Shown: positions 17,944-25,437, counted from the stretch's first letter. The stretch is DNA of 64,000 nt from Lysobacteraceae bacterium NML95-0200 (GCA_002798255.1 NWQQ01000018.1:1-64000); one strand, 5' to 3'. Notes: a model not told the origin generated them from the letters alone. Translations and numbers: made by a program.

Positions 17944-18819
17944 ATGACCACCAAAACCGTATTGAGTACCCATAGCGCTCCCGGTCGTCACTGGGTGGGT
18001 GATGGTTTTCCCGTGCACGGCATGTTTGGCTACAGCGGCGCGGGTGTGGCCGAGCGCAGCCCGTTTTTGCTGCTGGACTATGCCGCGCCGACCGAATTTC
18101 CGCCCAACAGCGGCTACCGCCGTGGCGTGGGGCAGCATCCTCACCGGGGCTTTGAAACCGTCACCATCGTCTATGAGGGTGAAGTCGAGCACCGCGACAG
18201 CACTGGCGCTGGCGGCGTGATTGGTCGTGGCGATGTGCAGTGGATGACGGCCGGTGCCGGCATCATTCACGAGGAGTTTCATTCCGAGCGCTACAGCCGC
18301 GAAGGCGGGCCTTTCGAGATGGTGCAGCTGTGGGTCAATCTGCCGAAGAAGGACAAGATGACCCCGGCGCACTATCAGGGCATTACCGATGCGCAAATCC
18401 CCTCCATCGCGCTGCCGGGCGATGCTGGCCGGGTGCGGGTGATTGCCGGGCAGTATGGCGACGGCAAAGGGCCTGCTGCGACTTACAGCCCGATGAACGT
18501 CTGGGATGTGCGCCTGAATGCCGGACAAAGCGCCGACTTGGCGCAGCCCGAAGGCTGGAGCACGCTGATTGTGGTGCTCGATGGCACGGTGCAGGTCAAT
18601 GGCGATACCTTGCTGCGCAAGGCCGAAATGGCCACGCTCTCGCATGAAGGCAGCGGCGTGATCATCGAGGCCAATGCCGATGCCAAGCTGCTGCTGCTCG
18701 CCGGTGAGCCGATTGATGAGCCGGTGGCCGGTCATGGCCCGTTCGTGATGAACAGCCAGGCTGAAATCGCCCGGGCCATTGCCGACTTCAACAGCGGCAA
18801 GTTTGGCCGCATGGCTTGA
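17944..18819 (+). CDS. Pirin family protein
   Basis: A 291-residue bicupin. The N-terminal cupin has the metal-site motif HPHRGFETVT, with further ligands in MTAGAGIIHEEFH. Pirins bind iron or another metal, and some have quercetinase activity or act as redox-linked co-regulators. ATG 17944 has CAGGA 8 bases upstream. It opens the plus-strand accessory stretch and is followed by a GC-rich hairpin at 18825-18848. Confidence 0.9.
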   Translation: MTTKTVLSTHSAPGRHWVGDGFPVHGMFGYSGAGVAERSPFLLLDYAAPTEFPPNSGYRRGVGQHPHRGFETVTIVYEGEVEHRDSTGAGGVIGRGDVQWMTAGAGIIHEEFHSERYSREGGPFEMVQLWVNLPKKDKMTPAHYQGITDAQIPSIALPGDAGRVRVIAGQYGDGKGPAATYSPMNVWDVRLNAGQSADLAQPEGWSTLIVVLDGTVQVNGDTLLRKAEMATLSHEGSGVIIEANADAKLLLLAGEPIDEPVAGHGPFVMNSQAEIARAIADFNSGKFGRMA

Positions 18820-18824
18820 AACGT

Positions 18825-18848
18825 GGCGGCAGGGCATCACCTGCCGCC
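18825..18848 (+). terminator. GC-rich hairpin after the pirin gene
   Basis: GGCGGCAGG (18825-18833) pairs perfectly with CCTGCCGCC (18840-18848). No U-tract follows, so termination strength is uncertain. Confidence 0.5.
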
Positions 18849-19055
18849 GATATGGTAGCCGTCGGGGTTGCATGGTTTTCGTCCAATATCCGGCGCCTGT
18901 CGCCGCTTACCGCTGGCTGGCAACGAGAGCTTTGTTCGCAATCTCCATTGCGGCTGTTTTTGCCTGGAAAAACGGTGACACAAGAAGCTCATGAACAAGC
19001 TCTGAGCACTTGCCTATCCTGCCAGTGCGCAGGCCGCCGTGTTTCAATCGCGCTC

Positions 19056-19829
19056 ATGATTGACGTTGAGACCCTGACAGCGCACATCCGCGCCCAGCTG
19101 CACCAAGACCCCACGCCGGCGCAGATTGCGGCGCATTTCGGGGTGAACCGCTTTGCCCTGAGCCGCTGGTTCCGCGCCGAAACCGGGTTGAGCCTGCGCG
19201 ATTACATCGCGGCGTTGAAGATCGAACAGGGCATTGCCGCGTTGGTCCAGGGGCGGCCGGTGATCGAGTCGCAGCAGGAAGCCGGGCATGCCAGCGCCGC
19301 CACCTTTAGCCACCGCTTTCGTGCCCATACGGGTCTGGCTCCCAGCGACTACCGCCAACTGGCATCCGAGTTGCATCAGCATCTTTGCATCGAGCTTGGC
19401 AAGCCGCAGTCGCGCACCGTGATTCGTCCGGAAAACCTTCTGGCTTCACACCCGCATACTCTGACAGTACACATCGAAGCTGCCAGCGCGCATGGCGTGG
19501 TATTTGCCGGCCTGTTTCCCGAACCCATTCCGCGCGGCATGCCGGTCAGGGGCGCGGCGCTGTTCGGCACGCGCCAATTCCAGATTAAAAACGTACCCGA
19601 CGGGCTTTATTACCTGCTGGCCTGCGAAATCACCCCCAGCCCGAATCCGCTGGATTTCTTCCGCCTCGACCACTGCCTGCGCGCCCTGCATCCGGAGCCG
19701 ATTAGCTTCCCGCTGCCCGCGCCGCAAACGCTCAATTTGCCGTTTCGCCCGATGCGCCCCAGCGACCCGCCCATCACCGTCAACCTGCCCAAGCTGCTGG
19801 CCGACCACCTGCGCCAGCGCAATCCGTGA
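19056..19829 (+). CDS. AraC-family transcriptional regulator with N-terminal HTH
   Basis: A 257-residue protein. The double helix-turn-helix of the AraC type is at the N-terminus (about 18-100: AAHFGVNRFALSRWFRAET and SAATFSHRFRAHTGLAPSDY), which is the reverse of the usual order. The C-terminal 150 residues form a beta-rich sensing part (TVHIEAASAHGVVFAGLFPE, QIKNVPDGLYYLLACE) that I do not recognise. The likely start is ATG 19056; an open frame continues upstream but lacks conservation. Its last codons (RNP-stop) begin a repeat found twice more downstream (21505, 24673). Confidence 0.82.
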   Translation: MIDVETLTAHIRAQLHQDPTPAQIAAHFGVNRFALSRWFRAETGLSLRDYIAALKIEQGIAALVQGRPVIESQQEAGHASAATFSHRFRAHTGLAPSDYRQLASELHQHLCIELGKPQSRTVIRPENLLASHPHTLTVHIEAASAHGVVFAGLFPEPIPRGMPVRGAALFGTRQFQIKNVPDGLYYLLACEITPSPNPLDFFRLDHCLRALHPEPISFPLPAPQTLNLPFRPMRPSDPPITVNLPKLLADHLRQRNP

Positions 19830-19876
19830 CAAATGCCGCGTGGCGCTTTGCGGCAGGATGCGGCTTTTGCTCCGCA
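19817..19876 (+). repeat. araC-tail repeat, copy A
   Basis: A 60-bp stretch covering the last four sense codons and stop of the AraC gene plus about 47 bp downstream. Its core GCGCAATCCGTGACAAAT, the hairpin arms TGCCGC and GCGGCA, and GCGGCAGGAT recur at 21505-21564 and 24673-24733. Copy A ends an intact gene, so it is the likely parent form. Confidence 0.8.
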
Positions 19877-20048
19877 CACCAAATTGCCGTGCGCCAAGGT
19901 GACTGCAGCATGAATCCGCGCCGGGAAGACGGGAGGACTTGTCTGTTTCCGGCTGATACAGTCCATGCAGGATTGGCATGGCTAAAGTGAAGCCTTGCAG
20001 GCGCTGCGAGGCCGCCTGTTGTTCAAAACTGACCTGAAGGAGGTTGAA
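19830..20048 (+). other. Gap between AraC gene and lipoprotein gene
   Basis: After repeat copy A there is a short frame, ATG 19910 to a stop at about 19990 (MNPRREDG start), which I do not recognise. It may be a remnant of a lost gene that followed the repeat. The ribosome site GGAGG of the next gene is at about 20039. Confidence 0.4.
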
Positions 20049-20654
20049 ATGCGTTCCAGGATACTGACCCTCTGTGCATTGTCTGCACTGTGTTTTTTGG
20101 CTGCCTGCAAAAACGAGGCAGGCGCTGAGGCGCCGGCGCAAAAGGCGCCGGACACGCAAGCGCCGGCGCAGCCCGAGCCTGCCGCGCCGCCTGCGCAAAC
20201 CACGCCGCAGCCTTCGGGCGAGAGCCTGATTCGCGAGCCGGTCGCCGCGCCCAGCCAGGGCGCCGAGCAGGCGATTCAGACCAAGGCGCTGGGCAATGGC
20301 ACCATTCACCTGATGAAAGCCAAAGTGGTCGGCGCGATTTTGCATGTGGAATTCGTGGCCGTGCCGCACAAAAAAGCGGACGGCTCATACAGCTCTCTCT
20401 CCATCTCCACGCACAAGTTGAAAAACTTCGACTACATCGACGAAGCCACCAGCAAAAAAGTCACCCTGTTGCAGGATGAAGACGGCAAATACATGGCCGA
20501 CCCTTTGAGCGGAACTGGCGATGAGTTGCTGGTTTCCGGGAGTCAGCCAAAAACTTTGTCGCTGAAATTCCCCGCGCCGCCGGAAACATCGCCGACCATC
20601 ACCATTGATTTTCCCGGTGTGGGCGCGTTTGATTCCGTGCCGGTCAGCCGCTGA
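20049..20654 (+). CDS. Hypothetical lipoprotein
   Basis: A 201-residue product with a type II signal peptide and lipobox CFLAAC. A Pro/Ala/Glu-rich linker (about 24-75) is followed by a compact domain (about 80-201) with KAKVVGAILHVEFVAVPHKK and TITIDFPGVGAFD. It was not recognised as a named family. GGAGG precedes the start by 5 bases. It lies 71 bases before an OmpA-type gene with a similar Pro/Ala-rich linker, which suggests the two envelope proteins work together. A perfect 10-bp inverted repeat (20664-20673 with 20696-20705) separates them. Confidence 0.7.
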   Translation: MRSRILTLCALSALCFLAACKNEAGAEAPAQKAPDTQAPAQPEPAAPPAQTTPQPSGESLIREPVAAPSQGAEQAIQTKALGNGTIHLMKAKVVGAILHVEFVAVPHKKADGSYSSLSISTHKLKNFDYIDEATSKKVTLLQDEDGKYMADPLSGTGDELLVSGSQPKTLSLKFPAPPETSPTITIDFPGVGAFDSVPVSR

Positions 20655-20663
20655 ACATGCAGG

Positions 20664-20705
20664 CCGTCTTGCCTGACGGGCTGCATGCGCCTGATGGCAA
20701 GACGG
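20664..20705 (+). repeat. Inverted repeat between lipoprotein and ompA-like genes
   Basis: CCGTCTTGCC (20664-20673) pairs with GGCAAGACGG (20696-20705) across a 22-base loop. It could be a weak terminator or an mRNA stabiliser; there is no U-tract. Confidence 0.5.
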
Positions 20706-20725
20706 TTCGAGTAAGGAGAAGCGTC

Positions 20726-21382
20726 ATGAAATCTGCCAAAACCTGGCTTGTGTCCTGCACCGCGCTGGCCTTGCTGGCCTGCCATCAACCCGGCGCATCG
20801 ACTGCGCCCGAGTCCGACCCGCCAGCGCCGGAGCCGAAGTCGCAAACGCTCCAACCCGTGGCCCCGGAGCCGGAACAGGCCATGCCCGCCCCGCAGGCTG
20901 CCCCGGCCAGCCGCATTGAGGCCAGCGGCAGCAGCCTGCGGGCGCAAGGCAGCGGTTTGTCGGCCAGCGGCAGCAGCTTGAGTGGCAAGCAATCGGATTT
21001 CAATATCCAAATTGATTTGTCCGCCGATGTGCTGTTTGATTTTGACAAGGCCGAGCTCAAGCCCGAGGCCAATGCCGAGCTGCAAAAAGCGGCCGATGTC
21101 ATCGCCCAGAAAGGCAAAGGGGTAATTCTGATTACCGGCCACACCGACGGCAAAGGCAGCGATGCCTACAACCTGCGCCTGTCACGGGCGCGCGCCGAAG
21201 CCGTGAAAAACTGGCTTATCGCCCAAGGCTTGCAGCAAAACTATCAAACCGAAGGCAAGGGCGCGGCTCATCCCGTTGCCCCCAATACCCATGCCGACGG
21301 CAGCGACAACCCCGAAGGCCGCGCCAAGAACCGCCGCGTTGAAATCGTGGTGAACAAAACCGCTACCTTGGGCGGGCAATAA
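20726..21382 (+). CDS. OmpA-family lipoprotein
   Basis: A 218-residue product. The type II signal peptide ends in LALLAC. A Pro-rich linker (about 22-65) leads to a Ser/Gly repeat region (ASGSSLRAQGSGLSASGSSL). The OmpA C-terminal peptidoglycan-binding domain (about 100-215) has VLFDFDKAEL, ITGHTDGKGSDAYN and the ending GRAKNRRVEIVV. It would tether the outer membrane to peptidoglycan. The start at 20726 has AAGGAG 7 bases upstream. It is probably co-transcribed with the preceding lipoprotein gene. Confidence 0.85.
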   Translation: MKSAKTWLVSCTALALLACHQPGASTAPESDPPAPEPKSQTLQPVAPEPEQAMPAPQAAPASRIEASGSSLRAQGSGLSASGSSLSGKQSDFNIQIDLSADVLFDFDKAELKPEANAELQKAADVIAQKGKGVILITGHTDGKGSDAYNLRLSRARAEAVKNWLIAQGLQQNYQTEGKGAAHPVAPNTHADGSDNPEGRAKNRRVEIVVNKTATLGGQ

Positions 21383-21427
21383 CGGAAAGCGCCGCCCCGC
21401 CTTGGGCGGACCGCGCCCTGCGCTGAT

Positions 21428-21517
21428 TGGGGCAGCTTTATTGCCGACCGCCGCAAGCCGATGACCGTCAGCCTGCCCAAACGGCTGTTTGACTGCCTGC
21501 GCCCGCGCAATCCGTGA
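21428..21517 (+). pseudogene. Remnant of an araC paralogue 3' end
   Basis: In the frame ending at the stop 21515-21517 the last residues read P-M-T-V-S-L-P-K-R-L-F-D-C-L-R-P-R-N-P. This aligns with the end of the intact AraC protein (PITVNLPKLLADHLRQRNP). No matching upstream part is present after the OmpA stop, so only about 30 codons survive. It leads directly into repeat copy B. Confidence 0.72.
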
Positions 21518-21564
21518 CAAATGCCGCGCGGCGCTTTGCGGCAGGATGCGGCTTTTCCCCCGCA
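21505..21564 (+). repeat. araC-tail repeat, copy B
   Basis: It is nearly identical to copy A over about 60 bp, from the last codons of the araC remnant through GCGGCAGGATGCGGCTTTT to CCGCA. It ends 17 bases before the ATG of the DUF1428 gene. Confidence 0.8.
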
Positions 21565-21581
21565 CAACACAAGGAACCGCC

Positions 21582-21935
21582 ATGTCCCCCGAACACTACA
21601 TCGACCTGTGCCTCGCCGCCGTGCCCACGGCCAATCGCGAAGCCTACCGCCAGCACGCCGCCGCCGTGGCCGCCGTGGTCAAGCAGCACGGCGTGCTGCA
21701 AGTGGTGGAATGCTGGGGCGATGACGTCCCAGAAGGAAAACTCACCTCGCTGCCGCTCGCGGTGCAATGCCAGCCGGACGAAACCGTGGTCTGCTCTTGG
21801 TTCGTCTGGCCGGACAAGGCCACGCGCGAGGCCGGTTGGCGCGCCATCAAGGCCGATCCGCGCACGCCCTGGAATATGCCGTTTGACGGCCAACGCGCCA
21901 TCTTCGGCAGCTTCACGCCGCTGCCGCTGGACTGA
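21582..21935 (+). CDS. DUF1428 family protein (YbaA-like)
   Basis: A 117-residue protein with the family features YIDLCLAAVPTANREAYRQHA, VVECWGDDVPEGKLTS and a central FVWPDKATREAGW. The DUF1428 ferredoxin-like fold suggests a small dimeric protein; its function is unknown. AAGGAA lies 6 bases before the ATG. It follows repeat copy B and precedes a VOC-family gene by 45 bases. Confidence 0.85.
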   Translation: MSPEHYIDLCLAAVPTANREAYRQHAAAVAAVVKQHGVLQVVECWGDDVPEGKLTSLPLAVQCQPDETVVCSWFVWPDKATREAGWRAIKADPRTPWNMPFDGQRAIFGSFTPLPLD

Positions 21936-21980
21936 CCCGCGCCACCGGCGCACCCATTCACTTCACCCAAGGAGAACCCC

Positions 21981-22418
21981 ATGAAACTCAGCCCCTATCT
22001 CTACTTCAACGGCAATTGCGCCGAAGCGATGCGGTTTTACGCCGAACTCTTGGGCGGCGAAGCGCAAATCATGACCTATGCGCAAATGCCGTCCGACCCC
22101 GACATGCCGCCGCTCTCCGAAGCCGACAAAACCAAAGTCGCGCACAGCCAGCTGCTGCGCAACGGCGAATGCCTGTTCAGCGCCAGCGACAGTCTGCCGA
22201 TGTTCTGCGATGAAGGCGGCTTCAAGCCCATGCAAGGTTTTCAGGTAGCAATAGATGTGGATACCGTGGCCGAGGGCGAGCGCATCTTCAAGGCGCTGGC
22301 CGCCGGCGGGCAGGTGCAGATGCCCTTTGCCGAAACCTTCTGGGCCAAGGGCTTTGGTATCGTCACCGACCGCTTCGGCACCCCGTGGATGGTCAATGCC
22401 GAGCTGTGCGGCGATTAA
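21981..22418 (+). CDS. VOC (glyoxalase/PhnB-like) family protein
   Basis: A 145-residue protein starting MKLSPYLYFNGNCAEAMRFY, with HSQLLRNGECLFSASD and FGIVTDRFGTPWMVN. These match the PhnB/YjdN branch of the vicinal oxygen chelate superfamily. Members may bind a metal or small toxin; the substrate is unknown. AAGGAGA is placed 6 bases upstream. Confidence 0.86.
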   Translation: MKLSPYLYFNGNCAEAMRFYAELLGGEAQIMTYAQMPSDPDMPPLSEADKTKVAHSQLLRNGECLFSASDSLPMFCDEGGFKPMQGFQVAIDVDTVAEGERIFKALAAGGQVQMPFAETFWAKGFGIVTDRFGTPWMVNAELCGD

Positions 22419-22454
22419 GCGCCGCATGCGCGGCAGACAACAGGAGTCCAAGGC

Positions 22455-22886
22455 ATGAATATCCGGATTCGCCGATTGGCGGCGCAAGATGCGGAGGCTG
22501 CGGCTGCGGTCACGCAATTGATGGCGCGGGTGTTCGAGCACGGCGAGGGCAGCTCGGCCGAGCGCATGCAAACCCTGTTGCGCGATGCGCGTTTCTGGCT
22601 GTTTGCCGCCTTTGCCGGTGATGCGCCGGTGGGCGGGCTTTGTGCACACGTGCTGCCGCTGACCAGCCAACACGGCGCGGAACTGTTCATTTACGACATT
22701 GCCGTGGCCACCGACGTTCAGCGCCGGGGCATTGGCCGCCAACTGATGCAGGCCGCCCTGGCCGCCGCCGCCGAAGCGGGCCTCGTGGCGACCTTCGTGC
22801 CCGCCGAAGGCGATGATGCACAGGCGCTGGCCTTTTACCGTGGCATGGGCGGCGACGAACAAGCCGTGTCGATGTTCAGTTTTTGA
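22455..22886 (+). CDS. GNAT acetyltransferase resembling the AAC(3)-I group
   Basis: A 143-residue protein with the acetyl-CoA-binding segment QRRGIGRQLM and the preceding strand ELFIYDIAVA. This strand, together with LLRDARFWLFAAF, VGGLCAHVLP and the ending AFYRGMGGDE, recalls the layout of AAC(3)-I aminoglycoside 3-N-acetyltransferases. The resemblance was judged by eye, so a resistance function is not established. CAGGAG lies 8 bases upstream. Confidence 0.75.
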   Translation: MNIRIRRLAAQDAEAAAAVTQLMARVFEHGEGSSAERMQTLLRDARFWLFAAFAGDAPVGGLCAHVLPLTSQHGAELFIYDIAVATDVQRRGIGRQLMQAALAAAAEAGLVATFVPAEGDDAQALAFYRGMGGDEQAVSMFSF

Positions 22887-22920
22887 ACGCCCATACCTCC
22901 CAAGGAGCGCCAGACCCCGC

Positions 22921-23253
22921 ATGCAACGCCTATACCTTGCCCTGTGCCTGATCGGCACCGCCTTGCCGCTGGCACAGTTCATCCCCTGGCTGGCCGAACA
23001 CGGCCTGCACTTGCCGCTGATGTGGCAGCAAATTCAGGCCGACCGGCTGTCGGCTTTTGCCTGGGCGGATGTCGTGGTATCGGCTTTGGCGCTGATCGCC
23101 TTTGTGCTGGCCGAAAGCCGCCGCATTGGCATGCGGCATGGGCCGCTGGCCCTGCTGGGGTTGGTTATCGGCGTGTCATTGGCGCTGCCGCTGTTTCTGT
23201 GGCTGCGCCAGCGGCATCTTGACCACGCTTCATCGCAAGGAGCAAACCCATGA
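22921..23253 (+). CDS. DUF2834-like small membrane protein
   Basis: A 110-residue protein with three predicted transmembrane helices (about 4-22, 42-62 and 71-92) and the motif LCLIGTALPLAQFIPWLAEHG, typical of DUF2834. The function is unknown. It overlaps the start of the following SDR gene by four bases, which suggests co-translation. Confidence 0.75.
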   Translation: MQRLYLALCLIGTALPLAQFIPWLAEHGLHLPLMWQQIQADRLSAFAWADVVVSALALIAFVLAESRRIGMRHGPLALLGLVIGVSLALPLFLWLRQRHLDHASSQGANP

Positions 23254-23969
23254 ACACATCCGGCCACAAAGTGCTGATCACCGGCGGCGCCAGCGGCATC
23301 GGGCTGGCGTTGGCCAAGCGCTTCCATGCCGCGGGCAACTCGGTGGTGCTGGTAGGCCGCCGCGCCGATGCCCTGGCCGAAGCGGCGCGCGCCTTGCCCG
23401 GCGCGCAAACGGCAGTGGCTGACATCACCCAGCCTGCCGACCGCGCGCGGCTGTTGCAGGCGCATGGCGATATTTCCATCCTGGTCAATAACGCCGGCAT
23501 CCAGATCAACCGCCCCTTGCTGGAGCAGAGCCCGGCCGACATCCGCCACGAGCTTGAAACCAATCTGGCCGCGCCAGTGCTGCTGACCCATGCGTTTCTG
23601 CCCGCGCTGCTGCGCCAGCCGCAGGCGGCCATCGTCAATGTCTCCTCGGGACTGGCGATCGTGCCCAAGGAAGCGGCCAGCATCTATTGCGCCAGCAAGG
23701 CCGCGTTACACAGTTTTTCGCAAACCCTGCGCTGGCAGCTGGAAGGCACGCCGGTGCAAGTGTTCGAGCTGTTGCCGCCCTTGGTGGATACCGCCATGAC
23801 CCAAGGCCGTGGCAAGGGCAAGATCAGCCCTGATGCACTGGCCGCCGAGTTCTGGCGCGCTTTCGCGGCCGGCCGCCATGAGGTGTTGGGCGGCAAAACC
23901 CGCCTGCTGGCGCTGATCCAGCGCCTCTCGCCCGCGCTGGCGCGGCGCATCATGCGCAAGGGCTTGTAG
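23250..23969 (+). CDS. Short-chain dehydrogenase/reductase
   Basis: A 239-residue classical SDR with the nucleotide-binding motif TGGASGIG (residues 11-18), NNAG, a catalytic Ser in NVSSGLA and the YCASK active site. It resembles DltE-type oxidoreductases that act on small carbonyl or alcohol substrates; the substrate is unknown. AAGGAG lies 9 bases upstream, inside the end of the membrane protein gene. Confidence 0.88.
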   Translation: MNTSGHKVLITGGASGIGLALAKRFHAAGNSVVLVGRRADALAEAARALPGAQTAVADITQPADRARLLQAHGDISILVNNAGIQINRPLLEQSPADIRHELETNLAAPVLLTHAFLPALLRQPQAAIVNVSSGLAIVPKEAASIYCASKAALHSFSQTLRWQLEGTPVQVFELLPPLVDTAMTQGRGKGKISPDALAAEFWRAFAAGRHEVLGGKTRLLALIQRLSPALARRIMRKGL

Positions 23970-24038
23970 CGCGGCTTGGCGATTGGCAAAGGTCGGTGTC
24001 ATCGGTCTTATGCGGTATTGCGGCAGACGTTGCTGGGA

Positions 24039-24061
24039 CTGCCTGAAAGCGCTTCAGGCAG
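24039..24061. repeat. Inverted repeat containing a DUS-like 12-mer (first copy)
   Basis: CTGCCTGAA (24039-24047) pairs with TTCAGGCAG (24053-24061). The minus strand from 24064 reads CGGCTGCCTGAA, which is 11 of 12 identical to the Neisseriaceae uptake sequence dialect AGGCTGCCTGAA (recalled). In Neisseriaceae, paired uptake sequences often serve as terminators, and this one follows the SDR gene. Confidence 0.6.
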
Positions 24062-24150
24062 CCGCGCGCTGATTTGAAGATGCCAAATCCACTGCATGCC
24101 TGTTTCAAAATGAATTTGTTTCATTAAAAATGACGCAAGCGGGGGCTGGC

Positions 24151-24621
24151 ATGATTTATGAAATAAGAGAATTAAGGCCTTGCGAAATCAATCTTTTGAA
24201 TGAATTTCTGTATGAGGCGATTTTCATTCCTGAAGGGGTGCAAGCGCCGCCCAGAGATATTGTAAAGCACCCTGATTTGCAGAAATATGTTGCGGATTTT
24301 GGCAAAAAAGATGATGTCTGTTATGTGGAGGAGGTTGAGGGCAGGGTGGTAGGGGCGGTATGGACGCGCATCATCCATGATTTCGCCCATATTGATGATG
24401 AAACCCCGTCCCTTTCCATTTCGCTTTTCAAGGAATACAGAAATTTGGGTATCGGCACGGCGCTTATGAAGCAAATCCTTTTGACTTTGAAAGGGCGGGG
24501 ATACAGGCAGGTTTCATTATCGGTTCAAAAGGCCAATCCTGCGCTGCGCATGTATGAAAAACTGGGTTTTGAAGTTGCCCGCGAAAATGAACAAGACTGC
24601 ATCATGATTCGCAGGCTTTGA
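24151..24621 (+). CDS. GNAT family N-acetyltransferase
   Basis: A 156-residue protein with the acetyl-CoA loop EYRNLGIGTALMKQIL and the C-terminal NPALRMYEKLGFEVARE, standard for GNAT enzymes. The substrate is unknown. The codons are visibly AT-richer than the neighbours (frequent aaa, aat, ttt, ata), suggesting a foreign origin. ATG 24151 begins the conserved domain; an in-frame ATG at 24130 would add seven residues. It is flanked upstream by the DUS-like inverted repeat and downstream by repeat copy C. Confidence 0.85.
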   Translation: MIYEIRELRPCEINLLNEFLYEAIFIPEGVQAPPRDIVKHPDLQKYVADFGKKDDVCYVEEVEGRVVGAVWTRIIHDFAHIDDETPSLSISLFKEYRNLGIGTALMKQILLTLKGRGYRQVSLSVQKANPALRMYEKLGFEVARENEQDCIMIRRL

Positions 24622-24672
24622 TTTGTGAAACCCCCGGAATATGGCCGGAAAAAACCTGCTTTCTGTGCCCGC

Positions 24673-24733
24673 GCGCAATCCGTGACAAATACCGCGCCGC
24701 GATTTGCGGCAGGATGGCCGCTCTTGCGCCGCA
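24673..24733 (+). repeat. araC-tail repeat, copy C
   Basis: A third copy of the 60-bp repeat, more diverged (ACCGCGCCGCGATTTGCGGC in the middle) but keeping GCGCAATCCGTGACAAAT and GCGGCAGGAT. Only the last few araC codons (RNP-stop) remain. It ends 25 bases before the GST gene's ATG. Confidence 0.75.
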
Positions 24734-24758
24734 GGCGCATCCACTTGGGAGACACGAC

Positions 24759-25388
24759 ATGATGACGCTTTTCACCTTCGACCGCGCGCCGGAGTTTGCC
24801 CACGGCTTTGTGCGCGACATCCGCATCCGCTGGGCGCTGGAAGAAGCGGCGCTGCCCTATCGGGTAGAGAGCGTGCCTTTCGAGCCGCGCCGCCATCTGG
24901 CGCAGCAGCCCTTCGGGCAAGTGCCTTTTTTCCGTGATGGCGAGGTCGAGCTGTTTGAAAGCGGCGCCATTTTGCTGCACCTGGGAGAGTTGAGCGAACG
25001 CCTGCTGCCGCGTGCAGCCACTGCCCGCGCGCAGGCCATCAGCTGGCTGTTTGCCGCCTTCAATTCGGTGGAAATGGAAACCCTGCCCTGGGTGTATTTC
25101 CATTTCAACCGGGTGCAAAACGAGCCTGGCTGGCTGGCGGCGCTGGAAAAGCGGCGCGACCGCCGTCTGGACAGCATGGAAGCGGTATTGGCCGGGCGGC
25201 AATGGCTGGGCGAGGATTTTTCGATTGCCGACATCGCCATGAGCGACGTGCTGCGCCTGGTCGGCCATTTGGGCGGCTTGAAAAACCACCCCGCCTGCCG
25301 CGACTACGTGACCCGCGCCAGCGCCCGCCCGGCGTTCATCAAGGCGTACCAAGACCAGCTGGCCCATTTCGCCCGCGCCGTTGGTTGA
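24759..25388 (+). CDS. Glutathione S-transferase family protein
   Basis: A 209-residue protein with an N-terminal thioredoxin-like domain (FTFDRAPEFAHGFVRDIRIRW, then FGQVPFFRDGEVELFESGAIL, where the cis-Pro and ES motif bind glutathione). An all-helical C-terminal domain contains WLGEDFSIADIAMSDVL. It is probably a cytosolic detoxification enzyme of unknown substrate. The start lies in ATGATG after TTGGGAG. It follows repeat copy C directly. Confidence 0.88.
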   Translation: MMTLFTFDRAPEFAHGFVRDIRIRWALEEAALPYRVESVPFEPRRHLAQQPFGQVPFFRDGEVELFESGAILLHLGELSERLLPRAATARAQAISWLFAAFNSVEMETLPWVYFHFNRVQNEPGWLAALEKRRDRRLDSMEAVLAGRQWLGEDFSIADIAMSDVLRLVGHLGGLKNHPACRDYVTRASARPAFIKAYQDQLAHFARAVG

Positions 25389-25409
25389 CGCCGTCCGTAT
25401 TGGCGGCAG

Positions 25410-25437
25410 CGGCTGCCTGAAGCTGTTTGAGGCAGCC
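25410..25437. repeat. Inverted repeat containing a DUS-like 12-mer (second copy)
   Basis: GGCTGCCT (25411-25418) pairs with AGGCAGCC (25430-25437). The plus strand at 25410-25421 reads CGGCTGCCTGAA, the same 12-mer as in the repeat at 24039-24064. It lies 21 bases after the GST stop and is followed by TTT, so it could act as that gene's terminator. Confidence 0.6.

Noticed and set aside
21963-22982. 339-codon minus-strand frame across the VOC and GNAT genes
   Set aside because: The plus strand has two recognisable genes with ribosome sites; the minus frame spans both and their gap, which a real gene would not do by chance.
19817-24733. The three 60-bp repeats as integron attC sites
   Set aside because: No GTTRRRY/RYYYAAC core pairs or integrase gene were found; the repeat is instead explained by araC 3' ends.
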